Below are positions 1 through 8,506 of a stretch of 13,855 bases of DNA, piece after piece (position 1 is the first letter of the stretch; every line of letters begins with the position of its first letter). Location: contig JBPCVQ010000374.1 of NCBI GenBank assembly GCA_051010395.1, positions 1 to 13,855 of the forward strand. Direction: 5' to 3'. A program made the position numbers and the translations under genes. Below the pieces are notes generated by a model. It saw only the letters and a list, made by a program, of their open reading frames with translations. It did no database searches and was not told the DNA's origin. The stretch comes from JANQPX01 sp051010395 (GTDB lineage Bacteria > Pseudomonadota > Alphaproteobacteria > Geminicoccales > Geminicoccaceae).

Positions 1-2
1 TC

Positions 3-437
3 CTCGGCGATGCCCATGTCGCGCGCCAGGAGCTGGATGCCGCCCTTCCCTATTTCGAACGCGCGCACCAGCTCACCCTGAACGATCCGGTGCTGATGAA
101 CGATCTCTCCTGGGTCCGCCATGAGCTTGGCCGTCCCGGCGCGGAAGATCTCGCAAGAAGGGCGTACCAGATCAGCCAAAATCCGGCGATCAGCGACACC
201 CTCGGCTGGATACTCGTCCAGAAGGGAGAGACCGAGGACGGTCTTCGCCTCCTGCGCGAGGCTCATCAGGGCCTGCAGGATAATCCTGATATCCGCTTTC
301 ATCTCGCCTACGCCCTCCATGATCAGGGCGATGCCGAAGGTGCCAAGGCGCTCTTGCGCGAGCTCGAAAGCTGGCCGCAGCCCTTCATGGAGCGGGAGCG
401 TGCGCTCGAGTTGCTGGAACAGCTGAAGAGCTCTTGA
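3..437 (+). CDS. prsT: PrsT-like TPR-repeat protein of an exosortase A/EPS system (C-terminal part; 5' end outside window)
   Basis: This open frame runs in from the left edge (frame from base 3) and stops at TGA 435-437, so only about the last 144 residues are visible. They consist of helical 34-residue-type repeats with TPR spacing of Ala, Gly, Leu and Tyr/Trp, for example NDLSWVRHELG, SDTLGWILVQKGETEDGL and DIRFHLAYALHDQGD. The LGWILVQ and PDIRFHLA segments match my memory of the C-terminus of XrtA/PEP-CTERM-system TPR protein PrsT (TIGR02917), usually a lipoprotein of about 900 residues. The role is probably scaffolding in exopolysaccharide assembly or export. The next gene starts 41 bases downstream, and the family of that gene also belongs to exosortase A loci, which supports the call. 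The N-terminus and any lipobox cannot be seen. Another large TPR protein of a polysaccharide locus remains possible. Confidence 0.75.
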   Translation, partial: LGDAHVARQELDAALPYFERAHQLTLNDPVLMNDLSWVRHELGRPGAEDLARRAYQISQNPAISDTLGWILVQKGETEDGLRLLREAHQGLQDNPDIRFHLAYALHDQGDAEGAKALLRELESWPQPFMERERALELLEQLKSS

Positions 438-478
438 GCCCGGACCAGGGCCGACGGATCGCTTAGAGGGGCCAGATC

Positions 479-2386
479 ATGTGCGGCATCGCCGGCTTCG
501 CGCCAAAACCAGACCGACCGTTGCTCGATGCTGCGATGCTGCAGCGCATGGCCGGCCTGCTCGCCCATCGCGGCCCCGATGCCGAAACCTTCATGATGGA
601 TCGGGGCTTCGGCCTCGCTCACCGGCGGCTCTCGATCATCGATGTCGCGGGCGGCGACAATCCGCTCGAAGACCCGGACGGCAGGGTTTCGTTGGTGTTC
701 AACGGCGAGATCTACAATCATCGGGAGCTGCGCGCCGACCTCGAAGCCAGTGGCTCCCGCCCGTACAGCCGTAGTGATGGCGAAGTCATCGTCCACGGTT
801 ATCTCACCTGGGGACTGGACGGCATGCTCGCAAAGCTCCGCGGCATGTTCGCCTTCGCCCTCTACGATCGCCAGGACCGTATACTGCATCTCGCAAGAGA
901 CCCCTTCGGCATCAAGCCGCTCTATCACAGCACCACCCGCGACGCCCTGGTGTTCGGCTCGGAGATCAAGGCGATCACCGGGGCCCTTCCAGGGCCTTGG
1001 GATATTTCGAGGCGGGGGCTCATGCAAAGTGCATGCCTCGGCTTCACGCTGGCGCCTGAGACCATTTTCGAACGTGTGCAGAGCCTGCCTCCCGGTCACG
1101 TCGCAACCTGGCGAGAAGGACGTCTCTCCTTTAGGCCCTATCACACGCTGACCTTCGCACCGGATCGCGAGCCCGCCGATCCGGACGAGCTCTGGCATCG
1201 GTTTCGTGAAACGGTCGAACGCCATCTGATGAGCGAGGTGCCGCTTGGCGCCTTTCTCTCGGGCGGCGTCGATTCGGCCGCCGTCGTCGCGGCCATGGGC
1301 GAAACCTCTGATGACATGATCGATGCCGTCACGGTCGGCGTCGATGCGCCCGGCATGGACGAGCGTGTTCATGCACGCATGACCGCAAGCGCCCTCGGCA
1401 ACATCCGCCTGCATGAGGAAACCGCGCGAGCGTCGATCACCGAGCTCCTGCCGAAGCTCGCCTGGCATCTGGATCAACCCTTCGCCGACAGCTCGGCTGC
1501 CCCTACATGGATGGTCTCCGAGGCGGCCAGGCGCCATGTTGCGGTGGCGCTCTCCGGTGATGGCGGCGATGAAAATTTCGCAGGCTACCGGCGTACCCGT
1601 TTCGACGTCCTCGAAGACAGCATCCGCCGACATGTGCCGGAGCATATCGGACGCCATCTCATCGGACCGCTCGGTCGCGCCTGGCCAAGCTCGCCAAGGC
1701 TGCCGCAGCCTCTTCGCGCCGGCACCTTATTGAAGAATGTCGGCAGCGATTGGCTGGACGCCTATATCCGCTCGATGGCGCGCATTCCCGAAACGAGAGC
1801 GCGCCGCCTGCTGAACCCGGATATACTGACCAGCGAACCCCTGCGCGCCAGCTTTGAGGGGCATGCCAAAGCCGCAGAACATCTCGATCCGCTCTCGCGC
1901 ACGCTCGCCATGGATTTCCGCACCTGGCTCGCCGACGACATCCTGGTCAAGGTCGACCGCATGTCCATGGCGCATAGCCTGGAAGTTCGTGTGCCGCTGC
2001 TCGATACCGACTTCGTCACCTACGCAGCGGGCCTTCCGACCGACGCGAAGCTCAGGAGAGGCCGCGGCAAGCAGCTGTTCCGCAAGGCGCTGCGCAACCG
2101 CATTCCCGATCAGGTGCTGGATCGGCCAAAGCAGGGTTTCCATCTGCCGCTCGACGCCTGGCTGACCGGCCCGCTGCAACTTCGGCTGCAAGCGCTGGCA
2201 TCGAACAGGACCGGCCCGATCGCCGAGTATGTCGACCTCGACTTGCTGAGGACCTCGATCGATGAACACACGCATCGCACGGCTGACCGCAGCAGCGAAC
2301 TCTGGTTCGCGTTGATGCTGGATGCCTTTCTCACCCATGGCGCGCAGGCGGCACACCCGGCCCCAGCTTTGGAGGCGTCCGCTTGA
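479..2386 (+). CDS. Asparagine synthase-type glutamine amidotransferase, exosortase A/EPS-associated
   Basis: This 635-residue protein has the full class II asparagine synthetase layout. After Met removal the catalytic Cys2 (MCGIAGF) would be N-terminal. The glutaminase domain covers about residues 2-200 (AHRGPDAE, HRRLSIID, FNGEIYNH, RDPFGIKPLY). The ATP-pyrophosphatase/synthetase domain follows with the P-loop SGGVDS at residues 261-266, then SGDGGDENFAGYRR, VDRMSMAHSLEVRVPLLD and KQGFHLPL. It would take ammonia from glutamine and amidate an acyl-adenylated carboxylate. In exosortase A loci this family (TIGR03108 type) is thought to amidate a sugar acid or other EPS group rather than make free asparagine; that substrate is inferred. 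AGAGGGG at 465-471 is a good ribosome binding site 7 bases before ATG. The stop overlaps the next start by 4 bases. Confidence 0.9.
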   Translation: MCGIAGFAPKPDRPLLDAAMLQRMAGLLAHRGPDAETFMMDRGFGLAHRRLSIIDVAGGDNPLEDPDGRVSLVFNGEIYNHRELRADLEASGSRPYSRSDGEVIVHGYLTWGLDGMLAKLRGMFAFALYDRQDRILHLARDPFGIKPLYHSTTRDALVFGSEIKAITGALPGPWDISRRGLMQSACLGFTLAPETIFERVQSLPPGHVATWREGRLSFRPYHTLTFAPDREPADPDELWHRFRETVERHLMSEVPLGAFLSGGVDSAAVVAAMGETSDDMIDAVTVGVDAPGMDERVHARMTASALGNIRLHEETARASITELLPKLAWHLDQPFADSSAAPTWMVSEAARRHVAVALSGDGGDENFAGYRRTRFDVLEDSIRRHVPEHIGRHLIGPLGRAWPSSPRLPQPLRAGTLLKNVGSDWLDAYIRSMARIPETRARRLLNPDILTSEPLRASFEGHAKAAEHLDPLSRTLAMDFRTWLADDILVKVDRMSMAHSLEVRVPLLDTDFVTYAAGLPTDAKLRRGRGKQLFRKALRNRIPDQVLDRPKQGFHLPLDAWLTGPLQLRLQALASNRTGPIAEYVDLDLLRTSIDEHTHRTADRSSELWFALMLDAFLTHGAQAAHPAPALEASA

Positions 2387-3501
2387 CCGACACGCTCCTT
2401 CACGTCTTTCCGAGCTTCGCCACCGGCGGTGCTCAGACCCGAACCATCGATCTCGCCAATACCATCCTCGCGGACAAGAAACACATCTTCGTGTCGCTGG
2501 ATCGGAATTTCAGCGCGGCCCAGGGCCTGCAAGGGCATGTGCATCACGCCCTCCTTTCGATCGGCTGCAGGCGCTCCGGCCGTCCGGACCTGGACAATCT
2601 CAGGATGTTTCGCCGCCTGGTCGCCGAACGCCGGCCCGCCGCACTCCTGACCTATAATTGGGGCGCGATCGAAGCAGCCCTCGCCAACCGCATCGCCCCA
2701 CTCTGCCCGCATCTGCATTTCGAGGATGGTTTCGGACCGGACGAAGCCTCCGGGCGACAGCTGAAGAGGCGCGTCTGGACGCGACGTCTGGCCCTTTCCG
2801 GGCGCAGCACCATTGTCGTCCCCTCGAAGACGCTTTTGAGCGTCGCCCGATCCATCTGGCGATTTCGCAGAACGCGCCTGCACTACATCCCGAACGGCAT
2901 CGACTGTACGCGTTTCGCCGAGGCCAGCAGCGATGCCAAGGCTCCTCTTCGCGACCAAGCGGATGAGATCCTGATCGGTGCGATCGGCGCCCTTCGTGCG
3001 GAAAAGAACCTGGGACGGCTCCTGCACCTGTTTGCCAGGCTGAAGACCGATCGGCCGCGTCGCCTGATCATCGTCGGCGACGGACCCGAACGCGCAGCGC
3101 TCCAGTCGCTCGCCGAAAGCCTCGGCATCGCCGAGACGACCCGCTTCATCGGCGAAGTCGCCAATCCGGAAAACATCCTCGCCGAGCTCGACATCTTCGC
3201 ACTCACATCAGACACGGAGCAGATGCCCTACTGTTTGATCGAAGCCATGGCGGCGGGCCTCCCCATCGTCGCCACCGATGTCGGCGACATCAGCTCGATG
3301 CTGTCGCCTGCAAACCAGCCGTTCATCGCGCCACCGGAAGCCGAAACACTGCTCGCGGCCCAGCTGCAACGCCTGATCGAACGGCCGAGTCTCCGGCAGA
3401 CGATCGGCGAGCTCAACCGCCGCCATGCCGAAAGGAGCTTCGATCGCCAGGCCATGCTCAAGCGCTATCGCGACCTCTTCTCCAGCTTGATCCCGGGTTA
3501 G
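2383..3501 (+). CDS. GT4-family (GT-B) glycosyltransferase, EPS-associated
   Basis: This is a 372-residue retaining glycosyltransferase of family GT4. The N-terminal acceptor domain starts with HVFPSFATGGAQTR, the usual strand plus Gly-rich loop. The C-terminal nucleotide-sugar domain has IGAIGALRAEKNLGRL, IIVGDGPERAAL and the EX7E pair (Glu279 and Glu287 in TEQMPYCLIEAMAAGLP). It probably transfers a sugar to a lipid-linked EPS precursor at the inner face of the inner membrane; donor and acceptor cannot be read. The start is TTG, overlapping the previous stop as TTGA, with GGAGG at 2371-2375 seven bases upstream. That tight fit supports the rare start and translational coupling. It could be one of the sugar transferases tied to PEP-CTERM/EpsH1 systems (TIGR03087/03088 type), but I cannot tell which. 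Confidence 0.88.
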   Translation: MTDTLLHVFPSFATGGAQTRTIDLANTILADKKHIFVSLDRNFSAAQGLQGHVHHALLSIGCRRSGRPDLDNLRMFRRLVAERRPAALLTYNWGAIEAALANRIAPLCPHLHFEDGFGPDEASGRQLKRRVWTRRLALSGRSTIVVPSKTLLSVARSIWRFRRTRLHYIPNGIDCTRFAEASSDAKAPLRDQADEILIGAIGALRAEKNLGRLLHLFARLKTDRPRRLIIVGDGPERAALQSLAESLGIAETTRFIGEVANPENILAELDIFALTSDTEQMPYCLIEAMAAGLPIVATDVGDISSMLSPANQPFIAPPEAETLLAAQLQRLIERPSLRQTIGELNRRHAERSFDRQAMLKRYRDLFSSLIPG

Positions 3502-3505
3502 CGCC

Positions 3506-4372
3506 ATGTCGATCTCAGCCATCATCTTGAGCTTCAATGCCAGCAAGGATCTGGACCGCTGCGTACGCTCGCTGATCGACGTCGAAGGGTTGAGAGCCGG
3601 AATCGATCAGGTCCTGGTGATCGATAATGGCTCGACTGACGACAGCAAGGCCGTGATCGAGCGCTTGATCGACGACCATCAGGGCCTTGTGGACGCCACC
3701 TTGCTGCCCGCCAATCTCGGCACCACGGCTCCCCGCAATCTCGGCTTCGCCAAAGCTATGGGCGACCATCTCCTGGTTGTTGATAGCGACATCCAGTTTC
3801 GAACACCTGTCCTGCCATCGCTGATCCGGCAGCTTCAGGACGACAGCTCCATCGGCATCATCGCCCCGAAGCTGATCTTTCCGGGCGGCAGGAGCCAGCT
3901 TTCGACTGATGTCTTCCCGACGGTGCCTAGAAAGCTCGAACGCCTCTTTCGCCTCCGAACCATTGAGCGCGAAGAAGGTCAAGACCCGCAGTCCAGCAAG
4001 CCCGTCGACTACGCGATCTCCGCCTTCTGGCTGATGCGCCGCGACCTCGTCGATCTGATCGGCCCGCTGGACGAGCGCATCTTCTACGCCCCTGAGGACG
4101 TCGACTTCTGCCTGCGCGCCTGGCTCAAAGGCAAACGTGTCGTCTATCGACCCGATCTCCTGGTGGTGCACGATGCCAAGGAACGTTCGCGCTCGCTGAA
4201 AGGCCTCCTCTTTACCTGGCGTCATATTCTCGGGCTCGCCTACTTCTTCAGGAAGCATCGTTACGCGTTCAGCGCACACCCGCTCTACCGGCGGATCGGC
4301 AGACCTCGGAAAGACGGTATTTCGCAGCCGGTCATCACCACGCATGAGCTGGAGAACGGGGCTCGGGGATGA
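3506..4372 (+). CDS. GT2-family (GT-A) glycosyltransferase, rhamnosyltransferase-like
   Basis: This 288-residue inverting glycosyltransferase has a GT-A fold. Visible motifs are the nucleotide-binding VIDNGSTDDS (residues 38-47), the metal-binding DSD (93-95) in LLVVDSDIQF, and the acceptor/catalytic-base region APEDVDFCLRAW (195 onward). This order is typical of the WbbL/RfbF-like rhamnosyltransferase branch of GT2, though the sugar is not certain. A basic and aromatic C-terminal stretch (FTWRHILGLAYFFRKHRYAF) suggests loose membrane association. It starts 4 bases after the GT4 stop, and its own stop overlaps the next ATG as ATGA. It therefore very probably acts on the same glycan as its neighbours. 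Confidence 0.88.
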   Translation: MSISAIILSFNASKDLDRCVRSLIDVEGLRAGIDQVLVIDNGSTDDSKAVIERLIDDHQGLVDATLLPANLGTTAPRNLGFAKAMGDHLLVVDSDIQFRTPVLPSLIRQLQDDSSIGIIAPKLIFPGGRSQLSTDVFPTVPRKLERLFRLRTIEREEGQDPQSSKPVDYAISAFWLMRRDLVDLIGPLDERIFYAPEDVDFCLRAWLKGKRVVYRPDLLVVHDAKERSRSLKGLLFTWRHILGLAYFFRKHRYAFSAHPLYRRIGRPRKDGISQPVITTHELENGARG

Positions 4373-5445
4373 ACGACGTCGCTCACGATATCGTGCCGAT
4401 CGACGTCACCATCGCCGGCGACTGGGATGCGAAAGCCTGGAACAGCTATGCGCTTACCGCTGGCGCCGATGGCCATTTTCACGCCTATTCCTGGCGCAAC
4501 ATCATCTGGAACGCCCTGAAACACCGCCCGCACTATCTGATTGCGCGGCGCCAGGGCATCGTGACCGGCATTCTCCCCATGTTCGAGGTCAACAGCCGCC
4601 TCTTCGGCCGATCGCTCATCTCCGTACCGTTCCTGAATGGCGGCGGTGCTCTCACAGAGGACGATGTCAGCACTGTCGCTCTCCTTCGACACGCTTACGA
4701 TCTCATGCAAAAAGGCGGATATCGTTACACTGAGCTTCGTCATCGAGCGGCGTTCCCGATTATTGAAGATCTCACATGCCGCAGGCACAAGGTCGCCATG
4801 CGCCTGGCGCTGCCCGATGATCCCGACACGCTGTTCGAAGGCTTCAAAGCCAAGCTCAGGAGCCAGGTCAGGCGCCCGGCCAAGGCGGGTGCCCGCGCGC
4901 AGGTGATCAACGGGCAAAACGTGGTGGAGCGCGACATCGACGCGTTTTATCAGGTCTTCTCGGAGAATATGCGCGATCTCGGTACGCCGGTCTTTCCGAA
5001 GTCTCTGTTCCGCGAGACCGCCAAGACGTTCGGTGAACAGGTCTGGCTCACCATCGTCTGGATGGACGGCCATCCCGCCGCCGTCGGCCTGATGGTCGGC
5101 TTCGGCAAGGCGATCGAGATGATCTGGGCATCCTCCCTTCGCTGCTTTAATCGCCTCTCCGTCAATATGCTCCTCTACTGGGAAGCGATGCGCACCGCGA
5201 TCGAGCAGGGCTACAAGATCTTCGATTTCGGCCGCTGCACCGCCGATGGCCCGACGTTTCGCTTCAAGGCGCAATGGGGGGCGGAGCCCGCCCCGCTGCA
5301 CTGGTACTATCTCGGCGACCGGGGCAAGATCCCCGATGTCAGCCCCACCAACCCGCGCTTCCACCTCGCCGTCCGCGCCTGGCAAAATCTCCCGGTTCCG
5401 ATCGCCAACCGCCTGGGTCCGGTGATCGCCAGGAGCCTGCCGTGA
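4369..5445 (+). CDS. FemAB/GNAT-like protein of a PEP-CTERM/exosortase system
   Basis: This 358-residue protein has the double-GNAT layout of FemAB/Acetyltransf_6 proteins. A first half contains RRQGIVTGILPMFEVNSRLFGRSLISVPF. The second half has KLRSQVRRPAKAGAR, a conserved dimer-type stretch GLMVGFGKAIEMIWASSL, and a C-terminal FDFGRCTADGPTFRFKAQWG followed by a PLHWYYLG tail. That ending is characteristic of the FemAB-related PEP-CTERM-associated family (TIGR03019). FemAB relatives move an aminoacyl or acyl group onto peptidoglycan or other envelope amines; the reaction here is unknown, with modification of the EPS or its lipid carrier a reasonable guess. The start overlaps the GT2 stop by 4 bases (ATGA). 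It is the last gene of the operon; 117 bases separate it from pepN. Confidence 0.85.
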   Translation: MNDVAHDIVPIDVTIAGDWDAKAWNSYALTAGADGHFHAYSWRNIIWNALKHRPHYLIARRQGIVTGILPMFEVNSRLFGRSLISVPFLNGGGALTEDDVSTVALLRHAYDLMQKGGYRYTELRHRAAFPIIEDLTCRRHKVAMRLALPDDPDTLFEGFKAKLRSQVRRPAKAGARAQVINGQNVVERDIDAFYQVFSENMRDLGTPVFPKSLFRETAKTFGEQVWLTIVWMDGHPAAVGLMVGFGKAIEMIWASSLRCFNRLSVNMLLYWEAMRTAIEQGYKIFDFGRCTADGPTFRFKAQWGAEPAPLHWYYLGDRGKIPDVSPTNPRFHLAVRAWQNLPVPIANRLGPVIARSLP

Positions 5446-5562
5446 CAGGAGGGCGCACCCGCTGCTTAAATCTTCGTAACAGGTCTTGTCGCCGGCCAGT
5501 CGCTTCGCCAGATTGCGCAAAGAAGATTGACGCGCGATTTGAACGAGACATGAGGATCGATC

Positions 5563-8223
5563 ATGGGCGAGACAGCAGCGAACGAGACCGTCGAGCAGCC
5601 CACGCCCAAATTTCTTAGGGACTACCGCCCGCCCGACTATCTGATCGACACGGTCTTTCTCGATTTTCAGCTCGGCGAGGCCAACACGGAAGTCGAGGCC
5701 AGGCTCTCCATCCGCCGCAACCCTGACGCGGGCGACGGTCCGGCACCCCTTGTTCTGGATGGCGAAGACCTCACGCTGCTCGCGATCTGTCTGAACGGCC
5801 AGCGCCTGCCGGAACCGTATTACACCATCGATGCGGAAAGCCTCACCATCCCGGAGGTGCCGGAGCGCTTCACCCTCGAGATCATCACGCGCATTCAGCC
5901 GGAAAAGAACACGGCGCTCGAGGGCCTCTACGTCTCCAACCATATTTTCTGCACGCAATGCGAAGCCGAGGGCTTCAGGAAAATCACCTACTTCCTCGAT
6001 CGCCCCGACGTCATGGCACGCTACCGTACGCGCATCGAAGCCGACAAAGACGCTTTTCCAGTGCTGCTGGCCAATGGCAACAAGGTTGACAGTGGCGAGC
6101 GCCCGGGCGGGCGGCATTACGCTGTCTGGGAGGATCCGTTTCCCAAGCCCGCCTACCTCTTCGCCCTGGTCGCCGGCGATCTTTCCGTACTCGAGGATTC
6201 TTTTGTCACGCGTTCGGGCCGCAGTGTCGCTCTCGAGATTTATGCCGAACCCGATCAGATCGACAAATGCGGCCATGCGATGACCGCGCTCAAGGACAGC
6301 ATGCGCTGGGACGAGGAGCGCTTCGGTCTCGAATACGACCTCGATCAGTTCATGATCGCCGCGATCTCAGACTTCAATATGGGGGCGATGGAGAACAAGG
6401 GGTTGAACGTGTTCAACACCAAATTCGTCCTCGCCAGGCCGGAAACGGCGACCGACGCCGACTATCACGGCATCGAGCGCGTCATCGCGCATGAATATTT
6501 CCACAACTGGACCGGTAACCGCATCACCTGCCGGGACTGGTTCCAGCTCTCCTTGAAGGAAGGGCTCACCGTCTTTCGGGACCAGGAATTCACAGCCGAC
6601 ATGCACAGCCGCGCGGTCAAGCGCATCGAGGACGCGCGCGGCCTGCGCGCCCACCAGTTCATCGAGGACGGCGGCCCGCTCGCCCACCCGGTGCGACCGG
6701 AAAGCTATGTCGAGATCAATAATTTCTACACGACGACCATCTACGAAAAGGGCGCTGAAGTCGTCCGCATGATCCACACGCTGATCGGCGAGGACGCCTT
6801 TCAGCAGGGCATGAAGATCTATGTCGAGCGCCATGACAACCAGGCGGTCACCTGCGAGGACTTCATCAAGGCGATGGAGGCCGGCTCCGGCCGCGATTTT
6901 TCCGCCTTTCGCAACTGGTATAGCCAGGCCGGCACGCCCCGGCTTTCCGTCGAGGATGCCTTTGACTCCGCGAACGGCACCTACAGCCTGACCGTCAGGC
7001 AATCGACGCCACCGACACCCGGTCAGCCTGAAAAAGCCCCGCAGCACATCCCGCTCGCCCTCGGCCTCCTCGGTCGCGATGGGCGCGACACTCCGATTAC
7101 CCTTAGGGGCGAGCCGGAAGCCGGCCCGACCACCAGGGTTCTGGAGCTGACGGAGGCGGAAACCACCTTCACCTTCGAAGGCCTCAGCGAAAAACCCGTC
7201 CCCTCATTCCCCCGCGACTTCTCGGCACCCGTGATCGTCGACGGCGAGGCAAATACGGAAAAACTCCGCTTCCTCATGGCCCATGACAGCGACAGCTTCG
7301 TCCGCTGGGACGCCGGCCAAACCTACGCAACATCGTTAGTCCTGGATCAGGCTGAAGCACCCTCGCGCCCGCGTCAGCTGGACCCCGGCATTCGGGAAGC
7401 GTTTGAGGCCGTTCTCGATGATGAGGAACTGGAGCATGCGTTTGTCGCCCTGATGCTGACGCTGCCCGCTGAAAGTTACGTCGCGCAGCAGATGAGCACG
7501 ATCGATGTCGACGGCATCCACGCTGCTCGACGCTCACTGCGTTCAGCGCTCGGGCGTGAGCTGTCCGGACGGTGGCTCGACCTCTATCACCGCCTCGGCA
7601 GCAACGAGCCCTACCATTTCGACGGTCCCTCCATGGGCAGGCGTTCCCTCAAGAACCTCGCGCTCGGCTACCTCATGGCCGCGGATAACGAAGAGGGCCA
7701 GGCCCTCTGCCAGGCCCAGTTCGAACAGGCCGACAACATGACGGATGTGCTGGCAGCACTAGCTTTACTTGCTGACAGTGATCACCCGGGGCGTAGCGAC
7801 GCTCTCGGAAGTTTCTATGAGCGCTGGCAGAACGAGGCGCTGGTGATCGACAAATGGTTCACCCTCCAGGCCATGCCCCAGCGCAAGGACAGTCTGGATC
7901 AAGTCCGAAAGCTCAAGACCCACCCCGCCTTCACGATGACCAACCCCAACCGCGTGCGCTCGCTGATCGGCGTCTTCGCCATGGCCAATGCCACCGGCTT
8001 TCACCGGAAAGACGGTGAAGGCTACCGCTTCCTCGCGGATCAGATCATCGAACTCGACCCCCTGAACCCGCAGATCGCCGCCCGCATCATGGGGGTCTTC
8101 GGCCGCTGGCGCCGTTATGACGACGCGCGGCAGGCGATAATGAAAGGCGAGATCGAGCGCATCCTCTCGATGCCGGAGCTTTCGCGCAACAGCCACGAGG
8201 TCGCGACAAAAAGCCTGAACTGA
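5563..8223 (+). CDS. pepN: Aminopeptidase N (M1 family, alanyl aminopeptidase)
   Basis: This complete 886-residue M1 zinc metallopeptidase removes N-terminal residues from peptides in the cytoplasm; E. coli PepN is about 870 residues. The exopeptidase motif GAMEN is at residues 274-278. The zinc site is HEYFH (His310, His314; general base Glu311) with third ligand Glu333 in LKEGLTVF. Tyr394 in TTIYEKGAEV corresponds to the transition-state tyrosine. The helical C-terminal domain runs to the end (NPQIAARIMGVFGRWRRYD). No signal peptide is seen. ATG 5563 has GAGGA at 5552-5556 six bases upstream. The 117-base gap from the EPS operon and the housekeeping role suggest a separate unit. I saw no clear promoter or terminator in that gap. 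Confidence 0.97.
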   Translation: MGETAANETVEQPTPKFLRDYRPPDYLIDTVFLDFQLGEANTEVEARLSIRRNPDAGDGPAPLVLDGEDLTLLAICLNGQRLPEPYYTIDAESLTIPEVPERFTLEIITRIQPEKNTALEGLYVSNHIFCTQCEAEGFRKITYFLDRPDVMARYRTRIEADKDAFPVLLANGNKVDSGERPGGRHYAVWEDPFPKPAYLFALVAGDLSVLEDSFVTRSGRSVALEIYAEPDQIDKCGHAMTALKDSMRWDEERFGLEYDLDQFMIAAISDFNMGAMENKGLNVFNTKFVLARPETATDADYHGIERVIAHEYFHNWTGNRITCRDWFQLSLKEGLTVFRDQEFTADMHSRAVKRIEDARGLRAHQFIEDGGPLAHPVRPESYVEINNFYTTTIYEKGAEVVRMIHTLIGEDAFQQGMKIYVERHDNQAVTCEDFIKAMEAGSGRDFSAFRNWYSQAGTPRLSVEDAFDSANGTYSLTVRQSTPPTPGQPEKAPQHIPLALGLLGRDGRDTPITLRGEPEAGPTTRVLELTEAETTFTFEGLSEKPVPSFPRDFSAPVIVDGEANTEKLRFLMAHDSDSFVRWDAGQTYATSLVLDQAEAPSRPRQLDPGIREAFEAVLDDEELEHAFVALMLTLPAESYVAQQMSTIDVDGIHAARRSLRSALGRELSGRWLDLYHRLGSNEPYHFDGPSMGRRSLKNLALGYLMAADNEEGQALCQAQFEQADNMTDVLAALALLADSDHPGRSDALGSFYERWQNEALVIDKWFTLQAMPQRKDSLDQVRKLKTHPAFTMTNPNRVRSLIGVFAMANATGFHRKDGEGYRFLADQIIELDPLNPQIAARIMGVFGRWRRYDDARQAIMKGEIERILSMPELSRNSHEVATKSLN

Positions 8224-8314
8224 TACAAAAAACAAAGAAACAGCAATTGCCTGACGTTGATTCGATTCTAATAATAACACAGCAATTGATGTAACAAAAA
8301 ATTATGTTTGCGAC

Positions 8315-8346
8315 TTGACCTCGACTGCGTTGTTGGTGAGTATATT
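8315..8346 (+). promoter_or_regulatory. Possible sigma70-type promoter upstream of the small membrane gene
   Basis: TTGACC at 8315-8320 is a near-consensus -35 box. A TATATT at 8341-8346 lies 20 bases downstream, longer than the usual 17; GAGTAT at 8338-8343 gives 17-base spacing but a poorer box. It sits in the AT-rich gap about 160 bases before the likely start at 8507. The match is by eye only. Confidence 0.3.
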
Positions 8347-8400
8347 TACTGTTGCGGGCTGACGTCTTTTCAAATCCAGACGAACGGTTCCACCTTTCCC

Positions 8401-8419
8401 GACGCATCATTGATGCGTC
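8401..8419. promoter_or_regulatory. Perfect 19-base palindrome (operator or hairpin)
   Basis: GACGCATCATTGATGCGTC consists of perfect 9-base arms around a single T. On DNA this suits a homodimeric regulator. In RNA the innermost pairs would open to give a shorter stem with a small loop. A T6 run starts 12 bases after it, too far for a classical intrinsic terminator. It lies 87 bases before the start of the small membrane gene, so an operator or 5'-leader element for that gene is the simplest reading. Confidence 0.5.
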
Positions 8420-8506
8420 TGCTAGAATTGCTTTTTTCTGAGCTTGCTCAAATCAGCATCGCCAGAAAAAGGACGGTGCGATCGACATTCTGCAAAGGAA
8501 CAAAAA

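Larger units (their letters stand above)
8224..8506. other. AT-rich intergenic region with repeats and a palindrome
   Basis: This 283-base gap between pepN and the small membrane gene is clearly richer in A and T than its surroundings. It holds a 10-base direct repeat ACAGCAATTG at 8240-8249 and 8279-8288 (39-base period), a possible promoter around 8315-8346, a perfect 19-base palindrome at 8401-8419, a T6 run at 8432-8437 and a small inverted repeat TGAGC-TT-GCTCA at 8439-8450. No convincing ORF lies in it. It probably carries the promoter and operator of the downstream gene, or a short untranslated RNA; both are inference. Confidence 0.6.

Noticed and set aside
982..996. GGCCCT-TCC-AGGGCC inverted repeat with the same 3-base spacer, inside the asparagine synthase gene
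   Set aside because: It is a single copy, not tandem and different in sequence; easily chance in GC-rich coding DNA.
323..1657. Long open frame of 444 codons on the minus strand
   Set aside because: It lies opposite the asparagine synthase gene, whose motifs are complete; the product is low-complexity Arg/Gly/Ala-rich antisense translation, as expected in GC-rich DNA.
4285..6276. 663-codon minus-strand open frame across the FemAB and pepN genes
   Set aside because: It crosses two well-supported genes on the other strand and shows no family motifs; a GC-rich codon-bias shadow.
7692..7708. GAGGGCC-A-GGCCCTC palindrome inside pepN
   Set aside because: Isolated coding-region palindrome encoding ordinary conserved-looking residues; likely chance.
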